Shown one piece after another: positions 1 to 10,814 of a stretch of DNA of 64,000 bases. The translations under genes were made by a program, and so were the position numbers. The stretch's first letter is position 1. Every line of letters begins with the position of its first letter. Under the pieces are notes generated by a model. The model ran no database searches, was not told where the DNA came from, and worked only from the letters and a program-made list of their open reading frames with translations. Origin of the DNA: Acephala macrosclerotiorum. Lineage: Eukaryota; Ascomycota; Leotiomycetes; Helotiales; Mollisiaceae. Location: the NCBI GenBank assembly GCA_014904845.1, contig MU119323.1:96194-160193 (forward strand). Direction: 5' to 3'.

Positions 1-1590
1 ATACAATTTCTACAAGGATCAATTATATCTCCCACAAAGAAAATCCCTTGAATCAAGTACTGTACGAACTTCTCCAGCTCCCCCCTTCGATGGAAATACT
101 GAGCAGCCGATATACAAATCCGCGATATGTAATCCCGTTCCATACTGTGTGCTAGCAATGTGAATAGATTCCCTTCCAAGGAGATAATTAAGCGGACTAT
201 TTTTGCGTCATTCAAGGTGTACCAGAATCTTTCGGTGAACCTTGACCGTTGGTAGGACTGGAGAATAGAGGGCCATGGGAACTGAGTACAAATTTCATGC
301 CAGTCCTTTTGCAGGCCTAGGACTTCATACGCTTCCCATAATTTATTTTCTGTTTTCTTAAGCCGCTGATAGGAGTCATATGTGTCAGACGATAGGCCTT
401 CTAGGTAGTAAAATAGCCTATCTTCTGAAAACGGTATTGCTTCTCTATAAAGACCTTGTTCTAAAAGCCACTCTCCCACGACTAGCTCGGGAAATCTCTG
501 CTTTTGTCTAAGAGAGATGAAGATCTAGACATTAACCAGGATTTGCGCTACGATGGAGGATTTCAGGTAATCTCTATTTCTAGCGAGTAACCTGGCTATG
601 CTCTCAACGAGACATATTGAGCTACAGGTATTATTATTTCTGTTTCAGTCTGATAACAAGATCGTTTCGAGATCATCGTAATCGTCGTTGCAATCTCGGT
701 CTAGTACAAGGCCTTTAATATATTCATCCTGGAAGCTGAAGATAACTCCGTCTCGTTCGGATTGAAGCATCCGATATTGTAGATAAGTGCCGGGGTTCTC
801 GGTATCTGCTAACTGGAAACCTAGGGAGAGAAAGGATGAGGTAGGAGAAGAGACTGTTCCCCGATTAACCTAAATCAGCACGAAACCTTGACACAATATA
901 ACTTGCCTGGATATGTATAGAAGATACGCTGACAAGTACTGAGTGTTTTGAAATTGATCGGCGGATGGGCTCGGTCGTGAATCTTCGATGAAGTCTGAAT
1001 GTATGCCTTGCAGAAGTCTGTATCGAGGCAAATCGCACACTTGTACCGATTTCCCTGCATGCGCGATTGAGTGGAGCATGTAATTGCTACAGGCGTTTCT
1101 TGCACCTCGGTGATTGCAATAACGAACACGAGGTGAGATTCAGAACATACCCGGGACAGTAGACTCCAAAATGGAATTAAGACTTACTTTCCTTCTCTTG
1201 CAATTGGCAATTTCCCATGATAGAATTGGGTTTCCTTCTTCTCTCTCAAACGCCTCTCTAACTTGTAAATTATGGCTTTCATGTCCTCTTCGCTCATATT
1301 ACTCTCGAATCCACACGCCTTCAATGTCATTTTCCTTTTTCGGGCACCGGCAGAGGCAATCAGAAATGAACGGGCTGAGTATGATGAGAAATGTGACTTG
1401 GATTGACTGACGATGCCTTGAAGCCATGACGCACTTCAGCCATCTGCATAGTCGAAGCCAAAGCATTGTCCTCAATCATATAGAAGTGGAAATTTTCATC
1501 TTTGAGGGCGTTCCATTTCGCATTGTTTCGTGCCAAAGTAGTAACCTTCTCCATTTTTGAGGCTGGTGACGAACTCTGTGGATGCTCCAT
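1..1590 (-). pseudogene. Clr5-domain protein, broken and cut by the window edge
   Basis: Reading leftward from the ATG at 1590, exon 1 (1590-1412) encodes the first half of a Clr5 domain (WNALKDENFHFYMIED). About 1345-1186 gives the second half (SNMSEEDMKAIIYKLERRL). Later pieces read ETPVAIT near 1117 and FQLADTENPG near 818, and an open frame from about 645 to base 1 runs off the edge. The arrangement matches the intact Clr5 gene at 48153-50382, including the exon 1 donor position and the ETP(V/A)AIT junction. Damage seen: in-frame TGA at 645-647, in-frame TAG at 525-527, and no AG at the expected first acceptor. Both stops could come from C-to-T changes. Clr5 domains occur at the N terminus of many fungal proteins, often annotated as putative regulators. 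I infer a pseudogene; unusual splicing is the alternative. Confidence 0.72.
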
Positions 1591-1979
1591 TCGTCGCAAT
1601 CATTGACGTAAGCGCAAGCCTTTGTATCAATTTTTGATAATTTGGTTTGGGTATATGATAGAGACGGGAAAACAAGTCAGAAACGTAGTCTTAAGTATCT
1701 GACCGACGAGCCGGAAAGCATCATATCGCTGAGGCATTGAGTTCACTGGACCAGGAAGCGAATCACTTAATATAACTGATAAAAGCGCAATTCATCACCC
1801 TAGTCATAACTTCTGCAGCATAAAGGATACAGGCTAATGTCAAAAGTGCGTTTACGAGAGGAAGCCTTGTGCCACCCTTATCTAAGTGTCCTTGGAGGTT
1901 AAATTACCTCTGCAAGACTTGATCAATTCAATACAATGGAAGCGGATAGATGAAAGCAAAGGGCCAAGTCGAGCCAGCT
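1591..1979. other. intergenic spacer
   Basis: No gene, RNA or repeat is visible here. The stretch separates the start of the broken Clr5 gene from the stop of the metalloreductase. Confidence 0.5.
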
Positions 1980-4081
1980 CTAGAACCCAAAACTCTCAGC
2001 ATGTAAATAAATCCCCCCATCACCTTTCTCCAGCCCCGCCACCGCCCATCTCGTAGCGGAAGTTATACCCAGCGGTCCACAGACACCAACACCAATCTCC
2101 GTTCCGGCTCTCTCCTGTGCTTGCGCAATGAGTGTCCGAATTTCCGGTCGTCCTGCGAGGAAGACGGTAGTGTCGGACATGGCCTTGTATGCTGGCGGAG
2201 CTGCCTTCTCATCCGTGGTAGTTGATGCTTTTAACGATTGATCGGTGGTATAATTTGCAACCTGAATGTTCTCAAGGCTTTGGGATACTGTTGGAGGTTG
2301 TGTCTCTGTCCTGGGCTCTTCAACGAACGAAGTATCAGCAGTGACGAAGACTTTGATACTCAGTTCGATGCCAGCGTTTCTCAGCATCTTGCTGGCTGTT
2401 CTGAGGTCATCTTCGACCCAAGATACGCAACCTGCCGTCTTTACAGCCCATACAAATACTAATTCCCTCAATACCAAGGTAGATTTTTGAGTTCTGAACG
2501 CAAGATCAAGTAGAATTGGTAAGATGAATGTTATACCTGTTGAGCCTGCTATCAGGACGACAGCGCTGAAGGAGGCGAAGTCGAGGTGTGTGCCCCCATA
2601 CGGGCCGTCGATCAGTGCCAGATGTGTTTGAGGTGTTGATTCTGAAGACATGGGGTTCGGTGCTGCTGCGAGGTGGATGCGGGAAGTGAAACCATGGTGA
2701 GCGCGCAGAATGAAAACCAGATCTCCGTTAGCTGACGAGGGTGTAGAGGCAATCGTTATAGGATGAGACTGCATGAATCCGAATCTGGGTATGGAAAGTA
2801 GAACGAACGATCCTGGCGTCCATTTCTTTAGCTGTCTTGACTTTATGGTGATCTTGGTTGCGTCTCCATGAACGCGTAGAAGTGTTGCTCGCCCGGGTCG
2901 AATGTTGTTCCATGCGTAGCGAGCGGAGCGGAGAAGACGATCGACGATGTAAAGACCGATGGGGATCCAGATGTAGACTCGAGTGTAAAGTGCAGTGGGG
3001 GGAAGGTGTAGCATGATGAAAGTTATGAAGCAGACAAACGACAAGATATGTTGGATTACGAAGAGCTCATAGAAGCGGTTTCGAATAGGTGCAAGCGTAC
3101 TCAGGTTTATCCATACGAGGAAAGCGTATGCTTTGATCCCTATTATCTACTTAGCGATCCTCAGAGAATAGAGATAGGAAGCTCCTTACCAGTAGGGGGG
3201 CAAGTATCAATGCTCCATTCTAGTTGTAAAAGTCCAAACTTGTTCCACAAGGCCTGTTGATACCCCATATGCAGTGTAGCAGTCAGTAGCATAGTCCTCG
3301 CCACCCACCGATGCAGGACATTCAATCTCTCATAGCTTATTCCAGACAATAACCCGATCAGATTGACTTTTCCAGAAAGGAGTATCAACAGCGGGAGTTG
3401 AGTAATCGTCAGCCATCCTGCCCGCACGCCTATTGCCTGATTATGCTGGTCTCCCTGAACCTTCTGGTTCGTGTATTCAAGGCTGAGGACGAAGCATAGA
3501 TAGGCTAATATGAGAAATACGATACCGAATGGAGGGACTTGGAAGGATTGTGGGCGATAAATCGGCGAGTATTGAGGGTAGCATAACTTCCGGACAAAAC
3601 CCACGCCCGAACCGATAATGCCCGTCTTCTTGACGGTTTGCACTGGAACAGACTTGCTGGGGACAGTGCCTCTGAGTCTATTTGATATGTTAGAATCGGG
3701 ATGAAGGCAAGGAGGGTTGATTGCTAGGAACGGCTGCTTTTGAAATGTCCTAGCTTTCCCCGAGCCTTCTCGGGTTGGGAGTCTGAGAAGATGCTGGCCA
3801 AGGGATTTTGCATACCTGGAGCGGGATTTGAGTCTCAAAAAGAGGTTCAGACAAGTTGCCAGAGCGATGACAATCACAATTCCGTACCAAAATGCCCTGG
3901 CATAGTAGTTTGAAGTAACCTGCAGCTCTGAATCGTTGAGGATTTGGGCCAGAAATTCGGTCTGAACGTCGACGTCTGTCATATTCAGACCATTCGTTGA
4001 CAGTGGAGTTGCTGAGCTCTCGGTACTTGAGGCTGTTGAGCTTGGCATGATCATGCCGGGAGGCATACTAGACATATCCAT
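1980..4081 (-). CDS. ferric-reductase-type transmembrane metalloreductase
   Basis: FRE-family flavocytochrome: takes electrons from cytosolic NADPH through FAD and two hemes to reduce Fe(III) or Cu(II) outside the cell. Exons 4081-3190 and 3139-1980 join in frame to 683 residues. The start is the first in-frame ATG (4081), giving a Met-rich N terminus (MDMSSMPPGMIM) ahead of several membrane spans. Two H-x13-H heme pairs are seen (one begins HRWVART; the second begins at QHILSF and ends at MLHLPP). They are followed by HPITIAS (FAD), GPYGG and GSTGITF, CGPLGI (NADPH), and a C terminus ending HAESFGF, as is usual for the family. A 138-nt stretch (3678-3815) has good splice signals and no stop; if removed the protein has 637 residues. 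Divergent from the secreted protein gene at 4935. Confidence 0.92.
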
Positions 4082-4934
4082 TGTTGTTGGATCTTCAACA
4101 CTGAGTTCTAACGCCTGAGTCAGAATGAAGAGAGCTTCCTGAGTAGTATAAAAGGAAGGGCAGATTGGCCACCTTCTGCGTGCCAAGACCAAAATAACAG
4201 AAGATAATACAAGCTTCTTACTCAAAAACAAGCATCAAAGAACGATCTGAAAGTCCCATCATCACTCGGCCATCGGAGAATATCAATCCATCAACGCGTC
4301 AACAAGTGACATCTCGAGGCAGTGCAGTCGTTTGTCACTATCTTGGCAAAGTTTTAAAAACCTAGGGCTAACCAAACGAAGACAAAAGACGCGTATCGGC
4401 CGACGACAAGATGCAAGGCATTACCTCCTTATTTGAGTTTTTCGGGGTACAAGCGCTAGAAGCCCCTATAATTGCCGGGGTTTGCGGGGCACTATTCAAC
4501 TAAAAAATCGCCTAAAATAAAATAGAGTTCGGCGTGCTTACAGTAGATCAGCTTACAAGTGGTGCTACAGGGTATTTAGTGGTGCTGCTAAGCCAAGGGC
4601 CTATAATCCAGTCACTTTATGCCGCTCCATACACTTCATCTTGTTCCGCGTGAAACCTCGACGAAGTTTGCTAGCAAGGTTTGCGGGGTAATATCGATCC
4701 TGTATCAGTCCGTCACGCCTCCCGCGTACCACTCGGCACCCGGTAGAATGAGATTTGTCTTTCCAGGCTTCCATCTAAAAGCCTCACCCAAATATTCGGA
4801 GAACGGGCGTCGTGGCAGTGCTTTTCATCCAGAGTGCTGGATCCGTGATATATCGAGGAGTCCGCCTTGTAAATTGCAGAGCACTTTTCGATAGCTTCAG
4901 AAATCTTCCATCCGACCATCCAAACGCTGCCAGA
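4082..4934. promoter_or_regulatory. shared upstream region of the metalloreductase and the secreted protein
   Basis: The two genes point away from each other across 853 bp, so this must hold both promoters. The part around 4380-4620 looks like non-genic, possibly transposon-derived sequence. I could not identify a convincing iron- or copper-regulator site by eye. Confidence 0.5.
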
Positions 4935-6274
4935 ATGATCACCGGAAAGCTTCAGGATCTGGTCTTGGTGGTCTGGTGCTTGCTTTTCACGGCTGTAGCT
5001 GCTGGTCCGAGCGATGGTACGGAGAAAGGATTCTTGAAAGGTGTTTCCAGCTTCCACCGCTGCCCAGATTATCGAAGGCGATGCTGACAAATGGGCCAGA
5101 ACGAGCATTTGCTCCCTCTAACATCACTAATTTAACCGCACAATTCTTCACCAGTCAAGGGTCGAAGCGAGCCCAGATCACATACGGACCTTTCAATGCG
5201 CCAAACATGAACATCAACAATGGAATGCAGAGCTTCTACCAAGCTCCCGTTGAGATAGCGTGCAAAGACTGTCTCATCACATACATCGAGGCAGGGCTCA
5301 CATATCCCAATGGCACCTATGCCAACGCGAACACGAGCCTTTGGTTACACCATGTGGTTCTGTACAACTTGAATAACACGGATGCCACCTGTCCAACGAA
5401 AACCAACGATGTTCCTGGGGAGCGATTCTTTGCATCTGGAAATGAGAGAAGTCCAGGCAACATCTGCATCAACGGGTAAGCGTTCCACTTAATATCTAGG
5501 TCAGCTGCTGAAAGTCTCTCTAGAACTAATAATGCTGGATACTATGTCGGTCCAAACGACACCATTGGATTCTTGACCGAACTCATGAACACGGAAACGG
5601 TGAACCAAACAGGCGTCGTGACCATCACATTCGAGTATATCCCTGGCCTCCCAGCATCTTTCAGCAAAGTAACTCCAGTATGGCTTGACATCGCTCCATG
5701 CGACCAAGGTTCAGAAGAACCAGCCAAGAATGGCACATTCCAGTACACCTCGATTCCTTGGACAGCGCCTACCACCATAGAGGGTCGAATTACTTGTGCG
5801 ATCGGCCATATACACGATGGAGGAACCCATATCGATATCGCCCAAAACAACCAGAGCATGTGTGATGCGATAGCTGCGTATGGGCAGAGCCCAGGATACA
5901 TAGATCCAATGAACAGCAGCATGATGAACATGCCGGGAATGACGACGGATACACACATCTCTTCGATATCCGAATGTTCAACGGGACAGCTGAACGCAGG
6001 AGACAACTGGACGGTAACAGCGTATTACAACATGACAGAACACGCACCGATGACCAACACAGATGGAAGTTTGGCTCCTATCATGGGGATTGGATTGCTG
6101 TATGTGGCGCTGAACGAGACGTCGAATTCGACATCGACATCGAGCGGGACTGCGACGACAACTGGAGTATCAAGCTCGACGTCCCAGGCTGCAGGGGTAA
6201 TCATGACTATGGCTAGCGGACCTGCACTTTTTGCTGTGGCTGTGGGTGGTATGGTAGCATTGGGGTTTGCATGA
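4935..6274 (+). CDS. secreted GPI-anchored glycoprotein with His and Met motifs
   Basis: Exons 4935-5016, 5100-5475 and 5524-6274 join in frame to 402 residues. The first intron has a CTGAC branch just before its CAG acceptor, and the chosen ATG supplies a signal peptide (VLVVWCLLFTAVAAG). The mature part has many N-x-S/T sites, then a Ser/Thr-rich stretch and a hydrophobic tail typical of a GPI signal. LWLHHVVLYN (about 108-117) and GHIHDGGTHI (about 246-255) resemble the histidine pairs of copper type II monooxygenase/SURNod19-like beta-sandwich proteins. MNSSMMNMPGM (about 275-285) is Met-rich. I infer metal, probably copper, binding at the cell surface; enzymatic activity is unproven. The divergent neighbour is a metalloreductase that also has a Met-rich extracellular end. 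Confidence 0.82.
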
Positions 6275-7180
6275 CTGCTGATCTAGCGGGTGTGGGGTAA
6301 GGTTTGTGGAGAGCTGAGCGGAGAATTCGAGTAACGTTACTGTGGCAGCAGGGCTACACGTTTCTTTCTTTAAAATCCTACTTTGTATTAGCCAGTTTCG
6401 AGAGTAGTGTTGGTCACGTGTCATCCAGTACATAAAGAGCCTTTCGCTCATTGAAGACAATCAAGCATCATTTTGCCCACTCTATTTACAGGCTGGTTTA
6501 CATATGATTATTACGTGTTGACGATTTATCGGATTAGTCCAGCCTACTGGTTAGGGCGAAGTGACCTACGGTTGGGCCCTCTCTCTCTGAGACCATTGCC
6601 CTTCTACATTACCGTATGTGAGGACGTTAAAGTTGGAGCTCTGTCCACGTAACCTTAGTATGATGCTTAAATTCGCGACTCCTTGTGAAACTGCAGGACA
6701 CTGTTGTGTTCTTGTGTAAGGTCTGGGATAGATGTGGTGGTGGCTGGGCTTGCGGATGAATGATTACGACTGCGCAGTCGAGGAAGGACTTTCATTGCAC
6801 GTAGGGCATCAGTAAGACGGGGATAATATCAATGGAACGGTGTTCCTCAATGGCCAGGTCGGTGCAATATTATTCTTGATCTGCGGTGGCTTTGCTGGGG
6901 ATGATGTGTTGTGATGACAAGCTTTTTGGGGTTCGGGTCAGCAAATCTGGTGGCGCTCGCTTGCTGGGGCACGAAGTCGCCGTGCTGGGATGTGCCGAAT
7001 TGAGAGCCTAGAGACAAATATCTCACCATGTCCTGGTACCACAGCGAGAGGAAGGAGTACTCTCTGCCCCTCACCGGAATTCCGTTGCTATCTCGAAGTC
7101 TACCCTCCTCAGGCATCTTTGTAGTCTTGAAAATTAGTAGGCAAGAGTATCGTAACCTTTCCCCGCGACATGGGTGATTG
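6275..7180. other. intergenic region with one small open frame
   Basis: Between the secreted protein and the acetyltransferase. An ATG-started frame on the minus strand (7116-6847, 89 residues; ends near HHPQQSHRRSR) has a coding-like composition in its first half, but no domain is recognised. It could be a small gene, a gene remnant or chance. Nothing else is seen. Confidence 0.3.
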
Positions 7181-7982
7181 TTATGGCTTTGAACCAGGCC
7201 GCCCAGCGCTAGGCTTCCTGATCACAGACAAGTACGAGACAATTCCCTCTCCACCATAAGGCCCCGTATCAACCTCAAGCCTGCCTACTTCTTTGAATCC
7301 CACTTTTGAGTAAAGTGGTGCCCCTTTCGCCGTAGCAATTAGGAAAGTCTCTGCATTGTCTCGATCAGCTGCGTCGAGGCCAATACGGAGAAGCATTGAA
7401 CTAAGGCCTTTACGCTGGTAGTCGGGATGGACGGCTAAATAGTTGATGACTTCATTTGTTGTCAGATTTTCTTTTCATCGTTCATTCCGAAGCAAAAACA
7501 ATCAAGTGATGATCCGAAGAGAGTATCACGTGAAATGGAAGGGACTTACAATACCCCTTCTCGCGATCAATATATCTCTCCTCCGCTGCTAAGATCTTAT
7601 CAAACCAGTCTTGTACCAAGTCTGTATTCGCACCCTCAGGTATTTCCGGGAAATAGTCTTTATCAAAACTTTCCTTCCTCTCCTCGTCCCTAAGTGCATG
7701 CGGGAAGTGCCATCTCCCCCAAAGTTTCCACATCCCTTTCAGGTTGATCTGCTGGGGAGGTATGACATACCCAGTCTCAACCTCAACAACTTTATGATAG
7801 TGCACCCAAGGATGTCTGAGAAAGGCTTCCTTGGGGCCGGTGGATTCGAACTTCACCTGCTCAGCCCAGGACATGCCAGGATAGAGATAAGGATACAGTG
7901 GATCGGCGAGATGCGCTTGTAAATAGACATCGTAAAGTGTGTCTATATCTTCGTAAAGGGCGTGCTCGATGCGAAAAGTCAT
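7181..7982 (-). CDS. GNAT-family N-acetyltransferase
   Basis: Two exons, 7982-7550 and 7449-7181, join in frame to 233 residues (donor GTAAGT, CTGAC branch, AAG acceptor). The protein opens TFRIEHALYEDIDTLYDVY, like fungal GNAT proteins that transfer acetyl from acetyl-CoA to an unknown amine. The acetyl-CoA loop is VHPDYQRKGL (Q/R-x-x-G-x-G/A type, at the start of exon 2), followed by LYSKVGFKEVG, the usual last strand and helix. No signal peptide or membrane span is seen, so it is probably cytosolic or nuclear. A broken copy of its C-terminal part lies at 52919-53122 on the other strand. The substrate cannot be told. Confidence 0.88.
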
Positions 7983-8572
7983 GTTGGAAGAAGTTGAGGC
8001 TGTGTATTCACGTATGGGCTGGCGATGGTTGAGCGTCTCTAATAAATCTAAAAACCTTTCGACTGTCGATGGCCAGGAAGTCTTTTGAGTAGACTTTCAC
8101 TTCACGTCTAAAGGAGGTGCTGATGATTGTTTATATTGTTGCTGGATGAATGATTCAGAGCCTAGCCAAGGCACAGGGACGCTATACCTTTCGGGTTCGG
8201 CAACGATTCAGGGTCCGTGAAAGCTCCAGTAGGCGCCGGGTACTGCTCGTCCACTGAAAAGGCGATATGCGCTGCAACTGGCTGGGATCATAGGAGTCTC
8301 AAGCTGAGTTAATTCTCAAATGTGCGTGTGCAATTTAGTGGCCTTCCGGCGTCAATGTCTATAATTACAGGGTATCACTTCGCTAAAACAGCCTGTAAGA
8401 GAAAACAGTCTAGTGACTAAGCACAACCCAAAGCCTGAATGTCGCCAAATCCAAAATCTTCCTTCTTATCAACAATCTTTCCCAGCTTTCAACAAATCAT
8501 TCACGAATAAAATCACCGCCCTGTTAAAGTCGCCACGAACATACAAGAAAGCAGACCGAGACAGACCTTCTC
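7983..8572. other. intergenic spacer
   Basis: It holds the 5' side of the acetyltransferase gene and the 3' side of the J-domain gene. No other gene, RNA or repeat is visible. Confidence 0.5.
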
Positions 8573-10814
8573 TCATCGCTGACCACGTTCAGCAGCTCGC
8601 CGTCTACGTTGCCTCCTCAGCAATTCTCCGAAGCCATCGATCAATAACTGGATGTCATCGATATCGAGAGCATCATCCTCGTACGAGTTGTGACGGGAAT
8701 CATAAGAATCATCGCGATCATATGAGCGACCGTCACGTCGATCTCTTTTCTCAAATGTCCTAGATGATGCAGGGTATTCCTCTCGACGTTCTCGTGGAGA
8801 ATCCCGATCGCGAGCGGAGGGGATGTCATCTCTAGGCATTGGTGGAGGCGAGGGGCGGACTCGAGTGGGGGATGGCGACCTCTCCCTCGCGAAGTAATGT
8901 GGGCGGCTTGAGGACTCCCGATCATCAGAGTATTGAGATGATGCTTTTCTAGGCTCGGAATCATATGTCGCACGGCGAGGCAGGGCATCAGCTCGAACCG
9001 GCCGGCGCGGGGATCTCTGTCTTCTAATCTCCTCTCGAGGTGCGTCTTGGTATGAAAAGCTTCGGGGAGCTGGCGGTAAAGGAGGAGAAGGCGATCGAGC
9101 TCTTGCGAAGTATTGAGAAGAGGCCTTCTTGGGCTCTGCACGACGAGGCAGATCTGAGTCTCGACGTGATTGGTATGGTTCGGGAGATCTTTCTCTGCGT
9201 GTCTCTGAGTGAGGTTCTCTTGCAAAAGACTTCTTCGCAGATTGTCGTGGAGGCGGAGAAGGTGGTTCGTCTTTTGAGAAGTATTGGGCTGAAGCTCCTT
9301 TGCCTCGGGCTGGAGAGCGAGCTCGGTCAGTGTATCGTGACGACGCTTTGGGTTCAGAAGCGAACGTTGCACGTCGCGGTGGAGGGTCTCTTTTCGGTTG
9401 TCCAGATGGTGATGACCAGGTGTCCTTGGTATGATCTGTTGACTGTCGTCGAGATTTGGCGAACGAAGGATGTTGGGGCGGCGGAGAAGAAGTCTGGGCT
9501 TCCCTTGCAGGAGCCTTTTTCTTTGCCTGCTCGAAAGGGAACTGAGGAGATTCTGACGGACGTCGCTGCTTCGCGGAACCGAAGAAATCATCTTCCCTGG
9601 CTGACGTCTTGTTTGGCTTCTCAGAGTCTGAGCCTTTCTCAGCTTGATCTTTGTATGGCGTCCTTTCCTTTCGGACATCCTCCCTTTTCTGCGTCGCCTC
9701 TTCCTGCAAGTCTTTTGCGGCAGCAATCTTTGCTTTCACATCTGCAAGTCTGTCAAATGCCTGCTGAACTTCTATCTCCTGTTTTTCCAGTTGAACTGTT
9801 CTGATACGTCGAGTCGCATCTCGTTCAAGGCGGCGAGCCTCTCGATTCTGCAGCTCTCGTTTATGTTTGGCTCTAGCAGAAGGGTCCATGGCGGAGATGA
9901 CATGAGCCATGCCGCTTTTCTTTTCCTTCCACTTATCATCCTCATCATCAAGCTCCTGGAGCCATTGTATCTCGACCGAGAGCTCATCTAATCTGTCTTC
10001 GGCCTCGAACAAGTTCCGTTTATATGCAGCTCTCTGGGATTCTAATTGCTGGATTTGAGCCCGTCGCGCTTCCTCCTTCAAAGCTGCCGAATTAGCTTCT
10101 GCGGCCTTCTGTCTTTCCTCTTCCCTGGATTGCATTCGTCGCATGTGTGCCTCTTCCTCCTTTCTAATGTTTTCCGCCACCTTTCTTAAATCTCGTAATT
10201 TATTCTCTTCAGCTTCCGCAGCTTTCCTTGATTCGCCCTGCTCGTCTTTCGTGCGGTGCTTCTCGGCCTCCCTCGCTGCTCTTATTTGCTCTCTGACCCT
10301 GTCTGCCATTTCTTTCTCGATCTTCTGCCTCTGTAACTCTTCGGCAGCCTTGCGGACTTTCTCCGCTTCTTGTTCCTTGTACCGTTGCTCACGCTCCCTC
10401 TTCAGATGTTCTTCTCTCACTTTAGCAGCTTTCTCCCGATGCGCTGCAGATGTCTCTGTGCCGTGGTCTGCTGTCTCTTCTCTTCGTTGTGTGGGCTGCT
10501 TCTCCCGTCGGGCCTTGTCCCTGATAATCGGCCATATTTTATCATATTGTCGTCGCTGCTCGGGATCTTTGATAGTCTGGAACGCTTCTGCGAGCTGTTA
10601 TCCCCCATTTGTTAGTCAAAATGTCTCTCCAGTCGAGTTAGGGGATTTCACTTGCCAACTGAAACGCAGCTGTAGCATCCGGCTCGTTTTTGTTCTTGTC
10701 CGGATGCCTTTCCAGTGCCAGACGACGGAAGTTCTGCCTCACCACGTCAAGAGATGCGGTATTAGAGACTCCAAGAACTTCGTAGTAGTCGTGTTCGACG
10801 ATCATAGGTGCCAT
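8573..10814 (-). CDS. J-domain (DnaJ-like) co-chaperone with long charged coiled coil
   Basis: Exons 10814-10656 and 10594-8573 give 726 residues. The start is the ATG of MAPMIVEHDYYEVLGV. The J domain fills residues about 7-75, with the Hsp70-activating HPD in LERHPDKNKNEPD; the rest follows the intron (LAEAFQTIKDPEQRRQYD). The intron is of GC-AG type: donor GCAAGT on the 3' side of TTG, acceptor CAG. After the J domain come some 250 residues of Glu/Lys/Arg-rich helix (coiled coil), then a disordered Arg/Ser/Pro-rich tail with repeated RxxSPSPP-like units ending in an acidic patch and RRQRRRRAAERGQR. The tail resembles SR-type proteins, which hints at a nuclear or RNA-linked Hsp70 partner; this is inference. 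Confidence 0.9.

Noticed and set aside
9040..9804. Plus-strand frame of 254 residues opposite the J-domain gene
   Set aside because: Antisense shadow of the Arg/Ser/Glu-rich repeats; no domain and no splice support.
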